A stretch of 64,000 bases of DNA from Marinoscillum sp965229915. GTDB lineage: Bacteria > Bacteroidota > Bacteroidia > Cytophagales > Cyclobacteriaceae. Below, one piece after another: positions 52,560-61,912 of the stretch (position 1 is the first letter of the stretch; each line of letters begins with the position of its first letter). The position numbers and the translations under genes are program-made. The notes under the pieces are model-generated. The model ran no database searches, was not told the origin of the DNA, and saw only the letters and a program-made list of their open reading frames with translations. Where the stretch lies: positions 372,001 through 436,000 of the forward strand of contig NZ_CBDDJZ010000001.1 in assembly GCF_965229915.1 (NCBI RefSeq). The letters are read 5' to 3'.

Positions 52560-53653
52560 TCATATGGACCATATGCCTCAGCGCATGCTATGTCTCCGAC
52601 GACTTGCCTCCAGATCAGAAAGCCTGGCAGTATGACTTACCATCGTCGGTGGGACTGAGCAATCTAGAATTAACTAACCTGGACTTACTCATAGAATCTC
52701 GAAACTTCGGTCAGGTTAATGGTATGGTGATCATCAAAGATGATCACCTCATTTTTGAAAACTACTACAATGGCACCAACCGACAAACAATCCATGAAAT
52801 AGGTAGGGCGACATGTGCTGTAGCTGTGCTCACCCTCGGTAAGCTAATTGAGGATGGTCTTATTGCTAATCTAGACGTACCCATTGCCAATTTCTTGCCA
52901 GAATACGAAGATATTTTCAATGCCGAACCTCGCAAACGGAACATTACATTTCGGCACATTCTGGAGAATAAAATGGGCATTCCATGGAATGAATATACCG
53001 TAAATACCAGTACCTCCAAGAGTCAGTTTTACCAAATGAAAAGGGAAAGCGACTGGGTGAGGTTCGTGTTGTCACAGACATTAGAAGCAGACCCTGGTCT
53101 ACGCATTGTATTAAACAGTGGATCTGCAATGGTTCTTTCCAAAGTGTTCGAAAACATCCTACTGAATGAGACTCTTGAAGAATATATAGATCGTAACATC
53201 TTCAAACCCATCGGCATTACAAATTATGAATGGGTACGTGATCCCTCAGGCAGCCTGGATTTGGCCACTGGCCTGAGTATCTCCACATTGGATTTCACTC
53301 GAATTGGTTACTTGATGCAGCAAGAGGGTCGCTGGAGTGATCGAAAACGAGTCATTGATCGATTCTGGATTTTGGATGCTACCCAACTAGTCACACCATT
53401 TCTCGAAAACTTTGGTTTTGGCTATTATTGGTGGGTGTTCACGGATGCTTTTAATGAAGAAGTATTTAATGGTTTGCGCACTTACTCTATCAATGGCTAT
53501 GCGGGACAGTGTATCTATGTGGCCCCTGATGACAATCTGGTTGTTTGCATCATGGCTGACAACCCCTACAGTGATTCTGTATATAACCCATCTTTGGACA
53601 TCTATAGAAGGATACTGACCGCAGTGACTACTACCACCGAGGACAATTCATGA
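52541..53653 (+). CDS. Beta-lactamase/transpeptidase-fold lipoprotein lacking catalytic residues
   Basis: A 370-residue lipoprotein (LSAC lipobox, Cys16) with the overall plan of class C-like serine hydrolases (LDVPIANFLPEYEDIF, LATGLSISTLDFTRIGYLMQ). The catalytic motifs are changed: the expected SxxK at residues 89-92 reads RATC, the YxN motif reads LNS (191-193), and the HxG/KTG region reads GYAG (319-322). So it is probably a binding or signalling pseudoenzyme (inference). Its stop overlaps the sigma gene start (ATGA) and it shares 19 bases with the upstream gene. Confidence 0.85.
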   Translation: MRNLSLIIWTICLSACYVSDDLPPDQKAWQYDLPSSVGLSNLELTNLDLLIESRNFGQVNGMVIIKDDHLIFENYYNGTNRQTIHEIGRATCAVAVLTLGKLIEDGLIANLDVPIANFLPEYEDIFNAEPRKRNITFRHILENKMGIPWNEYTVNTSTSKSQFYQMKRESDWVRFVLSQTLEADPGLRIVLNSGSAMVLSKVFENILLNETLEEYIDRNIFKPIGITNYEWVRDPSGSLDLATGLSISTLDFTRIGYLMQQEGRWSDRKRVIDRFWILDATQLVTPFLENFGFGYYWWVFTDAFNEEVFNGLRTYSINGYAGQCIYVAPDDNLVVCIMADNPYSDSVYNPSLDIYRRILTAVTTTTEDNS

Positions 53654-54210
53654 AAGAGGTAGAAGATAGTGAGCTATTTGAACGTGTTAAACAAGGCAAC
53701 CTCGCAGCTTACGAACAAATATTCAAGCAGCACTATGGACCTCTAGCACGGTATGCAACCAGCATCATCCGTGATATCACCATGGGTGAGGAAATAGCCC
53801 AGGAAGTGCTCATGTACATTTGGGAAAAACGTAGCCAGATCAACCTGAGCAGTTCGCTAAAAGCATATCTATTCTCATCGGTAAAGAACAAGTGCATTAA
53901 TTACATCAAGCACGAACTACCCAGACTCCAGTCTACTACCGATTTGAGTCAGGTCAGGGGAATAGAAAACAGCCCCATGACTACTGACGATGCGGAACTG
54001 ATGAAAAAGAAAATACAGCATGCTATTGATCAACTCCCTGAGAAATGTAAGAATATTTTTGTGCTGAGTAGATATGGGGGATTGACCTATGCAGAAATCG
54101 CCGAGGAGCTTGAAATCTCCGTAAAAACTGTAGAAAACCAGATGAGTATAGCACTAAAAAAACTCAAAGAATCTTTGAGTGAAGAGCTAAAAGAATATCG
54201 ATTGAAATAA
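53650..54210 (+). CDS. ECF sigma factor, FecI-like (Bacteroidota)
   Basis: A 186-residue sigma factor. Region 2 has FKQHYGPLARYATSIIRDI and EEIAQEVLMYIWEKR, region 4 LPEKCKNIFVLSRYGGLTYAEIAEEL and the HTH ISVKTVENQM. It belongs to the group paired with FecR anti-sigma proteins and TonB receptors that signal through an STN domain. The FecR gene follows after 52 bases. Confidence 0.95.
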   Translation: MKEVEDSELFERVKQGNLAAYEQIFKQHYGPLARYATSIIRDITMGEEIAQEVLMYIWEKRSQINLSSSLKAYLFSSVKNKCINYIKHELPRLQSTTDLSQVRGIENSPMTTDDAELMKKKIQHAIDQLPEKCKNIFVLSRYGGLTYAEIAEELEISVKTVENQMSIALKKLKESLSEELKEYRLK

Positions 54211-54262
54211 AAATTATGATGATATTAGGGGTACCCCAAAAAACGATTGCCTAATAAACGAT

Positions 54263-55150
54263 ATGCCCGCTAAATGGTTTGAAAAATATTGCCAAAAACA
54301 CTATTCGCAAGATAGTGACCCTACGGAAGATTCAGAATTTGAGCTCTTTTACGAGTTAAGTGAATTCGATCAGGAAGTTGATTCGGAAAAAGCCTGGAAA
54401 AATGTCTGTAGTAAACTGAATGTTCAAAAGAAATCCTGGACTGCTGTATGGAAAGTAGCTGCTGCTGTCCTACTGGCAGGAAGCTTGTCTTTGGTTACTT
54501 ATCAGCAACTCTTCACTTCAGATCACCAGTTGACTGAACTAAAAGCACCGAATCGACCTACAAAATTCCGATTAGCAGATGGCTCGGACGTAGTTCTTGC
54601 CCGAAATTCCCAATTGTTAGTGGACGAAAAAGAGTTTATGACTTCACGTCAGGTTACACTTAAGGGTAAAGCCTTTTTTGATGTTGCCAAGAACCAGGGA
54701 ACCTTTACCGTATTGACCACAAATGGAACAATTGAGGTATTGGGTACGCAATTTGATGTGAACTCTGCTCCAGACGAACTAGCAGTGGCTGTGTATGAAG
54801 GACTTGTAAAAGTGAGCAATAATCAAAACTCAGCTCAACTCGCTGAGGGTGAAAAAGCCTACCTCACAGCCAGCAAACTCATTAAGGGTAAGATCAATAG
54901 TTCAAATGAAGAAGGTTGGAGAACCGGTGATTTTAACTTTGATAATGAACCGCTCAAAAAGGTCATTCCGCTGTTGGAAGAATACTACAACGTTGACATT
55001 CAATCTTCTAAAGCACTTTTAGAGTGCAAGGTAACGGCTTCTTTCAGTCAAGAACCACTTACTGATGTGATCAAAACGCTAGCAACTGTACTTAATGCCA
55101 AGTCAAAAAAATCTGGCAATAAGATTTCCTTTACTGGAAAAGGTTGTTAA
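54263..55150 (+). CDS. FecR-family anti-sigma/sigma-regulator protein
   Basis: A 295-residue single-pass protein. An N-terminal cytoplasmic segment (1-70), a membrane helix at about 72-90 (AVWKVAAAVLLAGSLSLVT), then the periplasmic FecR domain (RLADGSDVVLARNSQL, VTLKGKAFFDVAKN, TIEVLGTQFDV) and the DUF4974 C-terminal domain. It would relay the state of the TonB receptor to the FecI-like factor. Confidence 0.95.
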   Translation: MPAKWFEKYCQKHYSQDSDPTEDSEFELFYELSEFDQEVDSEKAWKNVCSKLNVQKKSWTAVWKVAAAVLLAGSLSLVTYQQLFTSDHQLTELKAPNRPTKFRLADGSDVVLARNSQLLVDEKEFMTSRQVTLKGKAFFDVAKNQGTFTVLTTNGTIEVLGTQFDVNSAPDELAVAVYEGLVKVSNNQNSAQLAEGEKAYLTASKLIKGKINSSNEEGWRTGDFNFDNEPLKKVIPLLEEYYNVDIQSSKALLECKVTASFSQEPLTDVIKTLATVLNAKSKKSGNKISFTGKGC

Positions 55151-55210
55151 ATCCTCTCTATTTTTACATCAAGAACCAGACGAATCCGCCTAAAATTCGT
55201 AAAGTGATTG

Positions 55211-57799
55211 ATGTCAATATTCCAACAAGGGACTTTTTTATTGCTCATGCTCATGCTAATAGGCATCAGCGCTTCAGCACAGGACCGAGACATCTCAGTG
55301 ACCCAGGGAACCTATTCGGTTCATGAATTGCTCCGCAATGTGCGCCAACAAGGCGTTCCTTTAGCTTATAGTCTAGATAGAATTCCAAATTCAACTTGTA
55401 TCCTACCAGAAGACATCAACAGTCTGTCGGAGCTGTTTACTTTGTTACAAAACCAGGTGGGACTGACCATTTCTGCAAGTAATCAGCAATACCTACTCAC
55501 CTACACGCCACCGGCTAACCGGCAGTATATCAGAGGAATTATCCGTGATGCTTCATCAGGTGAAGTGCTGATTGGAGCCACGGTTTATATGAAGAGTTCT
55601 GAATCTGGGGTGAGTTCCAATACTTATGGATTCTACTCCCTGGAAGTTCTGGAGGGATCACATATTGTAGAAGTCAATTATATAGGATATCACCCTTTGG
55701 TGGATACGATAGAAGTGAACGGCTCCAATCAAACACTCGATTTTAATCTGACACCCCAGCCACAGCAGCTAAATGAAGTCGTGGTATCAGCCTACGAACC
55801 CAAATTGAACGTTACCAGTCCCATACCAGGTGTCAACACGCTCAACCTGAATACCAAAGGACAGATACCTTACTTCCTGGGAGAGGTAGACGTACTGCAA
55901 GGAGCAACACTTCTTCCAGGAATCACCACCCTCGGTGAGGATGCTAACGGACTCAGTGTGAGAGGTGGTAATGTGGACCAAAATCTAATTCTCCTAGATG
56001 AGGCCACCGTTTATAACCCCAATCACCTTTACGGGATGATTTCCATATTCAATCCAGAGGCAGTCAATAAAATTGAAATCATAAAAGGATTCATCCCCCC
56101 ATCCTATGGTGGTCGAGCTTCCTCCGTGATGACTGTACATCAGAAAGAGGGAGATTATAATTCCTTCCATGTCACCGGCGGAATCGGTATTGTATCAGCC
56201 AGAATCATTGCTGAAGGTCCTCTCAAAAGAAATAAGAGTTCATTCATCGTATCAGCACGCCAATCGCTCTTCGATCTAACTTTGGACCAAAATACCACCA
56301 ACTATTTTCAAGACTTCAATGCGAAAACTAACTGGAAGGTAAATGCCAAGAATACGTTCTATCTCTCTGGATATCTGGGAAATGACCGAAGCACCAATGT
56401 GTTTGATACGGACAGGGTATGGGGTAACCGCAATCTATCAGCCCGCTGGAATCATTTGTTCGGGCATCGCGTTTTTGCCAATTTCTCAGCTATAGTAAGT
56501 CAGTACAACTACAAAATTACTCAGCCCAGGGAGGCTGCCAGTTTCATTGGTCAGTCCCAAATCGTTGATTACACACTGAAGTCAGACTGGGGGTTTATCA
56601 TTAACAATAATCATGAAATCAACTTTGGAGGAAGCTCGGTGTTTCATAGACTGAAGCCTGGAGAGCGCATTCCTTTTGATGAAGAGTCCTCTTCAGACAC
56701 ACTGATTCTGGATACTGAGACGGGTTTGGAATCTGCCTTTTACCTGTCCCATGAGGCCAACCTCGATCGATTCAAGCTGCTGTATGGATTGCGACTCTCT
56801 TCACTAATCAATTATGGACCTGGAGATGTGTATGAGTATACACCAGACCTTCCACTGCTGGATGAGAACATCACTGATACCATGTCCTATCGTTCTTTTG
56901 AACCTATAAACACCTATGTAGGCCTGGAACCAAGAGCTTCCATTGTTTACCAATGGAATCAAAACCTCAGCACTAAAATCAGCTATACCAAAACTTATCA
57001 ATACTTACATCTGATATCCAATACCGTCACCCCTACTCCTACAGATATCTGGAAGCTGAGCGATTCTTATATTAAGCCCACACAGTCTCATCATATTTCA
57101 CTCGGTTGGTTTTTTAACCTGAAAGACGATAAGTATGAGGCTTTTGTGGATGGATATTATAAACTACTGAATGATCTGCTGGAATACAAAAATGGAGCTG
57201 ACCTACTATTCAATAACAATCCTGAAACGGAGCTGATCAGTGGAAAAGGCCGAAACTATGGAGTTGAATTCTTTCTAAAGAAAAATGCAGGCAAGGTCAC
57301 TGGCTGGCTTAGCTACACCCTTTCCAGAAGTGAGGTGCGAATAGACAGTCCATTCGGGTCGGTCAATAATGGAAACTACTTTCCTTCCAACTTTGACCGT
57401 AAACATGATGTCACTCTCGTTGGAATCTATGAGATAAGTCCCAGACTATTCGCCTCACTCACCTTCAACTATAACTCTGGCAGGCCATTCACTTTACCAC
57501 AAGGTAAATACAAATTTGAAGATATTCAGGTACCACATTTTGAATCGAGAAACCAAAGCCGCTTGCCGGCCTATCATCGCCTGGACATTTCCCTCAAATG
57601 GCACACGAAAAACACCCATTCAGACGGTTCACCGAAGCGCTTTAATGACTACTGGACCTTAAATGTGTACAATGTCTACGGCCGAAAAAATGTCTATTCG
57701 TACGTGTTTGATCAGAATGCCAGCGGACAAACGACCGTGACCCCATACTCGATTATAGACATTGTCGTTCCATCTATAACCTACCATTTTAGATTTTGA
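55211..57799 (+). CDS. TonB-dependent receptor with STN signalling domain
   Basis: The start at 55211 (ATG, MSIFQQGTF) is chosen over the TTG one codon earlier. Length 862. Order: signal peptide (to about 23, ending A-Q), an STN domain (about 30-96) as in FecA-type transducers, a carboxypeptidase-regulatory-like domain (about 103-185; GEVLIGATVYMK), plug (LGEVDVLQGATLLPG, SVRGGNVDQNLILLDEATVYN in parts), and a beta-barrel ending in ITYHFRF with the terminal Phe. The STN domain joins it to the FecR/sigma pair. No SusD gene follows, so it is FecA-like rather than a SusCD pair. Ligand unknown. Confidence 0.95.
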   Translation: MSIFQQGTFLLLMLMLIGISASAQDRDISVTQGTYSVHELLRNVRQQGVPLAYSLDRIPNSTCILPEDINSLSELFTLLQNQVGLTISASNQQYLLTYTPPANRQYIRGIIRDASSGEVLIGATVYMKSSESGVSSNTYGFYSLEVLEGSHIVEVNYIGYHPLVDTIEVNGSNQTLDFNLTPQPQQLNEVVVSAYEPKLNVTSPIPGVNTLNLNTKGQIPYFLGEVDVLQGATLLPGITTLGEDANGLSVRGGNVDQNLILLDEATVYNPNHLYGMISIFNPEAVNKIEIIKGFIPPSYGGRASSVMTVHQKEGDYNSFHVTGGIGIVSARIIAEGPLKRNKSSFIVSARQSLFDLTLDQNTTNYFQDFNAKTNWKVNAKNTFYLSGYLGNDRSTNVFDTDRVWGNRNLSARWNHLFGHRVFANFSAIVSQYNYKITQPREAASFIGQSQIVDYTLKSDWGFIINNNHEINFGGSSVFHRLKPGERIPFDEESSSDTLILDTETGLESAFYLSHEANLDRFKLLYGLRLSSLINYGPGDVYEYTPDLPLLDENITDTMSYRSFEPINTYVGLEPRASIVYQWNQNLSTKISYTKTYQYLHLISNTVTPTPTDIWKLSDSYIKPTQSHHISLGWFFNLKDDKYEAFVDGYYKLLNDLLEYKNGADLLFNNNPETELISGKGRNYGVEFFLKKNAGKVTGWLSYTLSRSEVRIDSPFGSVNNGNYFPSNFDRKHDVTLVGIYEISPRLFASLTFNYNSGRPFTLPQGKYKFEDIQVPHFESRNQSRLPAYHRLDISLKWHTKNTHSDGSPKRFNDYWTLNVYNVYGRKNVYSYVFDQNASGQTTVTPYSIIDIVVPSITYHFRF

Positions 57800-58638
57800 G
57801 AAGGCTCCTTTACATAGCGATATTTGGTGGTCTACTTACCTCCTGCCAAAGTGATGAGGTGCCGGAGTTATCAGCAGCTAACCTAGTGGTAGTGGAGGGT
57901 TGGCTGACCAATATAGATACCATTCAATCGGTCAAATTAAGTACCTCACAGAGTTTTTTATCTGATGAACCAGAGCTAATCCTACAGGATGCCCAAGTCT
58001 CCATATCAGGAGACAATGGAGAGACGATCAACTTCCAATATGCCGAAGGTGGGAAATACCTATCTACCCGACGAGTAGCGGGAAAAGCAGGAGTGAATTA
58101 CACCTTACGTGTCATACTTGCTGATGGCCGAGCCATTACGTCGGGAAGTGAAACAATGAATACGGCGCCTACCATTGATAGTTTGGGCTATGACTCGTAT
58201 GAAAGACAATCAGAAGATGTACCCAATCTAATCGAAACGGTGTATTACCCAGTTGTCAAGTTTCAAGATCCGGAGGCCGAGACTAATTATTATCGCCTGA
58301 GAGTGGCTAAAAATGATACTCTTTTTACTGAAGCGTCAGAAATCGTACTTATAAATGATCGCTTCTTCAACGGAAATGCACCATTCATTGAAAATGAACT
58401 CACCATTTTTGAATTTGCTGCTTCTGATTCTATCAGCATAGAGCTACAGGAAATCTCAAGAGCAGGATATGAATTCTTGCGTGTACTAAAGGCTCAAACT
58501 ACTTCTTTGGGTAGCACTTCTTCCATTACACCGGCTCCAGTTTCAGGCAATTTGCGGTTTGTAGAGTCCGATGAAACAGTCCTTGGCTACTGGGGCACCA
58601 CTTCGATCCAAAAAGGTGGAATAAAAATTATTCAATAA
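57796..58638 (+). CDS. DUF4249-family lipoprotein
   Basis: A 280-residue lipoprotein (LTSC, Cys17; TTG start at 57796 overlapping the receptor stop). Immunoglobulin-like beta sheets with VVEGWLTNIDT and DAQVSISGDNG are typical for DUF4249. Such proteins stand next to FecA-type receptors in Bacteroidota and probably act as surface or periplasmic ligand-binding partners (inference). The only ATG options are far inside the domain. Confidence 0.85.
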   Translation: MRRLLYIAIFGGLLTSCQSDEVPELSAANLVVVEGWLTNIDTIQSVKLSTSQSFLSDEPELILQDAQVSISGDNGETINFQYAEGGKYLSTRRVAGKAGVNYTLRVILADGRAITSGSETMNTAPTIDSLGYDSYERQSEDVPNLIETVYYPVVKFQDPEAETNYYRLRVAKNDTLFTEASEIVLINDRFFNGNAPFIENELTIFEFAASDSISIELQEISRAGYEFLRVLKAQTTSLGSTSSITPAPVSGNLRFVESDETVLGYWGTTSIQKGGIKIIQ

Positions 58639-58690
58639 AAATTCTATTTTCTTTAGGGGTAACCAGCCAATCCCTTGCCATGCATGTGAT

Positions 58691-58991
58691 ATGTTCAAAA
58701 AATTAGCTGTTTTTATGATCACATTGCTTTTTACCACTTTGGGTATCAAAGCAGTACGAAGAGCCAGAACAGACTCTAACGATCAATTCATCTATTACTG
58801 AAAACGACATGTTTGACAGAGAAAATAAAATATCAAAGGGATTGGACAAATTGCTGAACAGCAACCGCAACAATCAATTTCCGACAAATCAAGATGTATT
58901 TGTTGGAGATCCTGCTATGCGCAACAACTATTTCGAATCCTTCTATCAGGCCCAGCTGGCTGAGATTGCTTATTCCAAGAATAAGTTCTAA
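58691..58991 (+). pseudogene. Small secreted protein gene with a 2-base frameshift
   Basis: The frame from ATG 58691 gives a signal peptide (MFKKLAVFMITLLFTTLGIKA), then goes out of phase and stops at 58801. The next frame from about 58752 reads QYEEPEQTLTINSSITENDM, then the open 60-residue frame FDRENKISKGLDKLLNSN and on to a stop at 58991. The normal Bacteroidota cleavage site KA-Q would be restored by adding two bases at GCAG (58751-58754, e.g. GCACAG). The whole protein would have about 100 residues. A frame error in the sequence is possible. No family was recognised. Confidence 0.5.
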
Positions 58992-61820
58992 TTAAGCTTC
59001 GGCCTTTAGAACATCTGCAGGCTTCACGCCAAACTTCTTTTCATACTGCTTGCTGAAAGAAGTGACATTTTTCAAGCCTATGCTTCGTGCAGCCTCTGAG
59101 GGGTTTCTCACTTTATTCTTTCTGATGAGATAGTCCACATACTTCATTCGAATTTCTGCCACATATTCAAAAGGAGTCATCCCCGTCAATTTCTTCACTA
59201 ATCGATAGACTTGTCTTTCACTGGCTGCCATGGCATTGGCCAGGTCAAAAACTGACAGGTTTTCATCGTCTATTCGTTCCATTATCACTTGATCGAGCTT
59301 AGACAGTATATCTTTCTCCACTGCGTCCAAACTTGACTTATCGAAGAGTTTGGAGAAGGTTTCATTTTCTGATGATCCGTAACTCTTTCGTGTTTCCAAA
59401 AGATTATTGATTCGCAATTTGAGCTCCTTCTTTTGGAATGGTTTCTGGAGATAATCATTGATGCCTTGATAAAGTACCTTCTCCTGATCATTTTCAGAAA
59501 TCCTGGCAGAGACAACCAGAATTGGGATTTTATTGAATTCCTCATTGGCCTTCAAAGCCTCTATTAATTCAAAACCATCCATCCAGGGCATCATCAAATC
59601 GGATACAATTAACGACACTTCATTATGCTTGAGCAGTTCCAAAGCTTCAATCCCGTGAGCTGCTTCAATCACATGGTAATCATCTTCCAAAATCTGCCGA
59701 ATATGATAGCGTATTTCGGGATGATCGTCCACTATCATTATGGTCATGTTCTCATCTTCCTGTTTTGGTAAACTCACCCCAGCACGCTCTTCACGATTTA
59801 TTTCATCATACAAATGCTTACGCTCAGAAACATAGGTGAACGTACCGCCCAGTGCTTTCTCTTCCCCGAAGACCGTAGCTTTTGGAAACTCCATCTGAAA
59901 ACTCGTTCCCAACCCTAAGGCACTTTCTACAGCTATTTTGCCACCGTGCAGTTCTACTAACTCCTTCACCAAAGCCAGACCAATACCCAAGCCTTCCTTG
60001 GTCCGGTATTGATTGCTCTTGGACTGATAAAACCGATCAAACACATATTCCAAACTCTCTTCAGGTATACCTTCACCCGTATCAATAATATTGAGCAGGA
60101 TGTTATCACCATTCTCGCGAGTTTCCACAGTGATCTTATCGCCTTTGGAAGTGTGCCGGATGGCATTGGACACCAGGTTATAGAAGATCTTCTCAAACTG
60201 CCTCGGGTCAATGAAAACCGCCTCCTCACGTTTGATATAATTTTTACAGGTAAGCGAAACACCTTTGTATTCAGCCGTACCAATAAACATGTCCGTGAGC
60301 ATTTCCAAATAGGAACTAATGCGAACTACCTCCTGCTTAAGGCTAATTTTACCTTCTTCCAGTTTAGTCAGGTCATTGATCTCATCCGTGAGATAAAGCA
60401 GACGCTTGCAGTTTTTATAACCAGTTTCCAGGTTTTTAATGGCTCCTGGTGTCAATACGACATCTTCATCCTCCTGTAGCATCTCCAGGTTACCCATGAT
60501 CAGGCTTAATGGAGATCTCAAATCATGTGAAACGTTAGCGAAGAATCGGGATTTAGCTTCATCCAGCTCCTTTAGTTTGTTGGATTGCTTTTCAATCACC
60601 TCTTTGTCGGTTTGAATCTTATCCCGCTGACGACTGATCTTATTAGAGAGCTTTTTCTTAACCAGATAAGCTCTGACCGATACCGCAGCAACAATCAAAA
60701 ACAGCACAATACCTACGACTGTCAATGTGATGATGATCTGTTGTCTGGAGATAATTTCCTGATTCAACTCAGCTTGCTTTCTCAAAAACTCATTCTCAGC
60801 TTCCTGCTGCTCCATTTCATATTGCCCCTTGAGCTGCTCAATCCTGCGGATGTTCTCTTCACTGAAAAGCTGCTGATTGAGCTCGCCATAGCGTACGTTT
60901 GTTTCATAGGCATTTCGGAAATCTTCACTGTTTGCATAAATTTTACTGAGGTTTTCCAGTACGTTTTTCTCCTCATACCGACTACTCACATCCCGAGTTA
61001 TATCGATCGCCTTGAACGCGTACTCCTTGGCCTTTTCCAACTCATTTTTGGATAAGTAAATCTTTGAGATGTTATTGTAAACCACTGACAGCATTCGTGG
61101 ATTGGAGTCCTTCCCTATTCGATCAATCAGACTTAAATGGTATCTTTCCGCTTGTACCATATTACCCTGTAGCATGTAAGTCTCCGCCAGATCTATTTCA
61201 GCAGCCAGAGTTCCATATTCATCACCCAGTTTACCTCTAATATCTATGGCTTGTTTGTAGTAGAGTTCTGCTTGTCCATACTCTGCTATTCCTTTGTAGG
61301 ATCTACCCAAATTCAAAAAACAATAGGCAACCATGCGATTGTCAGCAAGAGCTTGGGCTTGATCCAGGGCCTGAATGAAATACTTAATAGCACCTTGAAA
61401 ATTGGTTTGGTACAGGTAGAGATTGCCCAGGTTTATCAGAGAATAGCCACGTTGTTCTGGGTTTTTTCGGTCTTCTGCCAGTTTTAAAGCTTCCAAATAC
61501 TTTTCGAAGGCCTTGGAGAAATTACTGAGATTTCGATAAGCCACACCGATGTAATTGATGGACTGAATTTCCAGATCTGAAAAGTCATTCGCCCGGCTCA
61601 GTCTTAAGGCTTGATTAGCAAAGTACAATGCAGAATCAGGTCTGATATCCCGATACTCCCATGCCAATGCATTACTCACTTCTGCAACTGTCTTTACTTC
61701 ACTGGTAGGTGTTGTACTGAGTTTAGCCCTCAAACTATCAACCTTGATTTCCTGCGAATAACCAAACACAGCAAACAAAGCGACGGTCAATAGCATGCTA
61801 CTGAATCTCTTGACTATCAT
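58992..61820 (-). CDS. Hybrid sensor kinase with TPR sensor, receiver and AraC DNA-binding domain
   Basis: A 942-residue one-chain two-component system. Signal peptide (to about 23), TPR array (about 60-325), membrane helix (about 360-380), coiled coil, HisKA with His432 (SHDLRSPLSL), HATPase_c (NLVSNAIRHTS, GLGIGLAL), receiver domain with phospho-acceptor Asp741 (VSDLMMPWMDG), then an AraC-type double HTH near the C-terminus (MTPFEYVAEIRM). The product would sense a periplasmic signal and bind DNA itself. It converges with the TonB-receptor operon, 0 bases from the frameshifted gene's stop. Confidence 0.95.
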   Translation of the reverse strand: MIVKRFSSMLLTVALFAVFGYSQEIKVDSLRAKLSTTPTSEVKTVAEVSNALAWEYRDIRPDSALYFANQALRLSRANDFSDLEIQSINYIGVAYRNLSNFSKAFEKYLEALKLAEDRKNPEQRGYSLINLGNLYLYQTNFQGAIKYFIQALDQAQALADNRMVAYCFLNLGRSYKGIAEYGQAELYYKQAIDIRGKLGDEYGTLAAEIDLAETYMLQGNMVQAERYHLSLIDRIGKDSNPRMLSVVYNNISKIYLSKNELEKAKEYAFKAIDITRDVSSRYEEKNVLENLSKIYANSEDFRNAYETNVRYGELNQQLFSEENIRRIEQLKGQYEMEQQEAENEFLRKQAELNQEIISRQQIIITLTVVGIVLFLIVAAVSVRAYLVKKKLSNKISRQRDKIQTDKEVIEKQSNKLKELDEAKSRFFANVSHDLRSPLSLIMGNLEMLQEDEDVVLTPGAIKNLETGYKNCKRLLYLTDEINDLTKLEEGKISLKQEVVRISSYLEMLTDMFIGTAEYKGVSLTCKNYIKREEAVFIDPRQFEKIFYNLVSNAIRHTSKGDKITVETRENGDNILLNIIDTGEGIPEESLEYVFDRFYQSKSNQYRTKEGLGIGLALVKELVELHGGKIAVESALGLGTSFQMEFPKATVFGEEKALGGTFTYVSERKHLYDEINREERAGVSLPKQEDENMTIMIVDDHPEIRYHIRQILEDDYHVIEAAHGIEALELLKHNEVSLIVSDLMMPWMDGFELIEALKANEEFNKIPILVVSARISENDQEKVLYQGINDYLQKPFQKKELKLRINNLLETRKSYGSSENETFSKLFDKSSLDAVEKDILSKLDQVIMERIDDENLSVFDLANAMAASERQVYRLVKKLTGMTPFEYVAEIRMKYVDYLIRKNKVRNPSEAARSIGLKNVTSFSKQYEKKFGVKPADVLKAEA

Positions 61821-61912
61821 ATAGGTTGGAATTGTGCAAATTAAAGCTAATCAAAGAGATGTTAATAGCACTGCTGAAAACACAGTATTTCGACTAATTT
61901 TTAAGAATTGCA

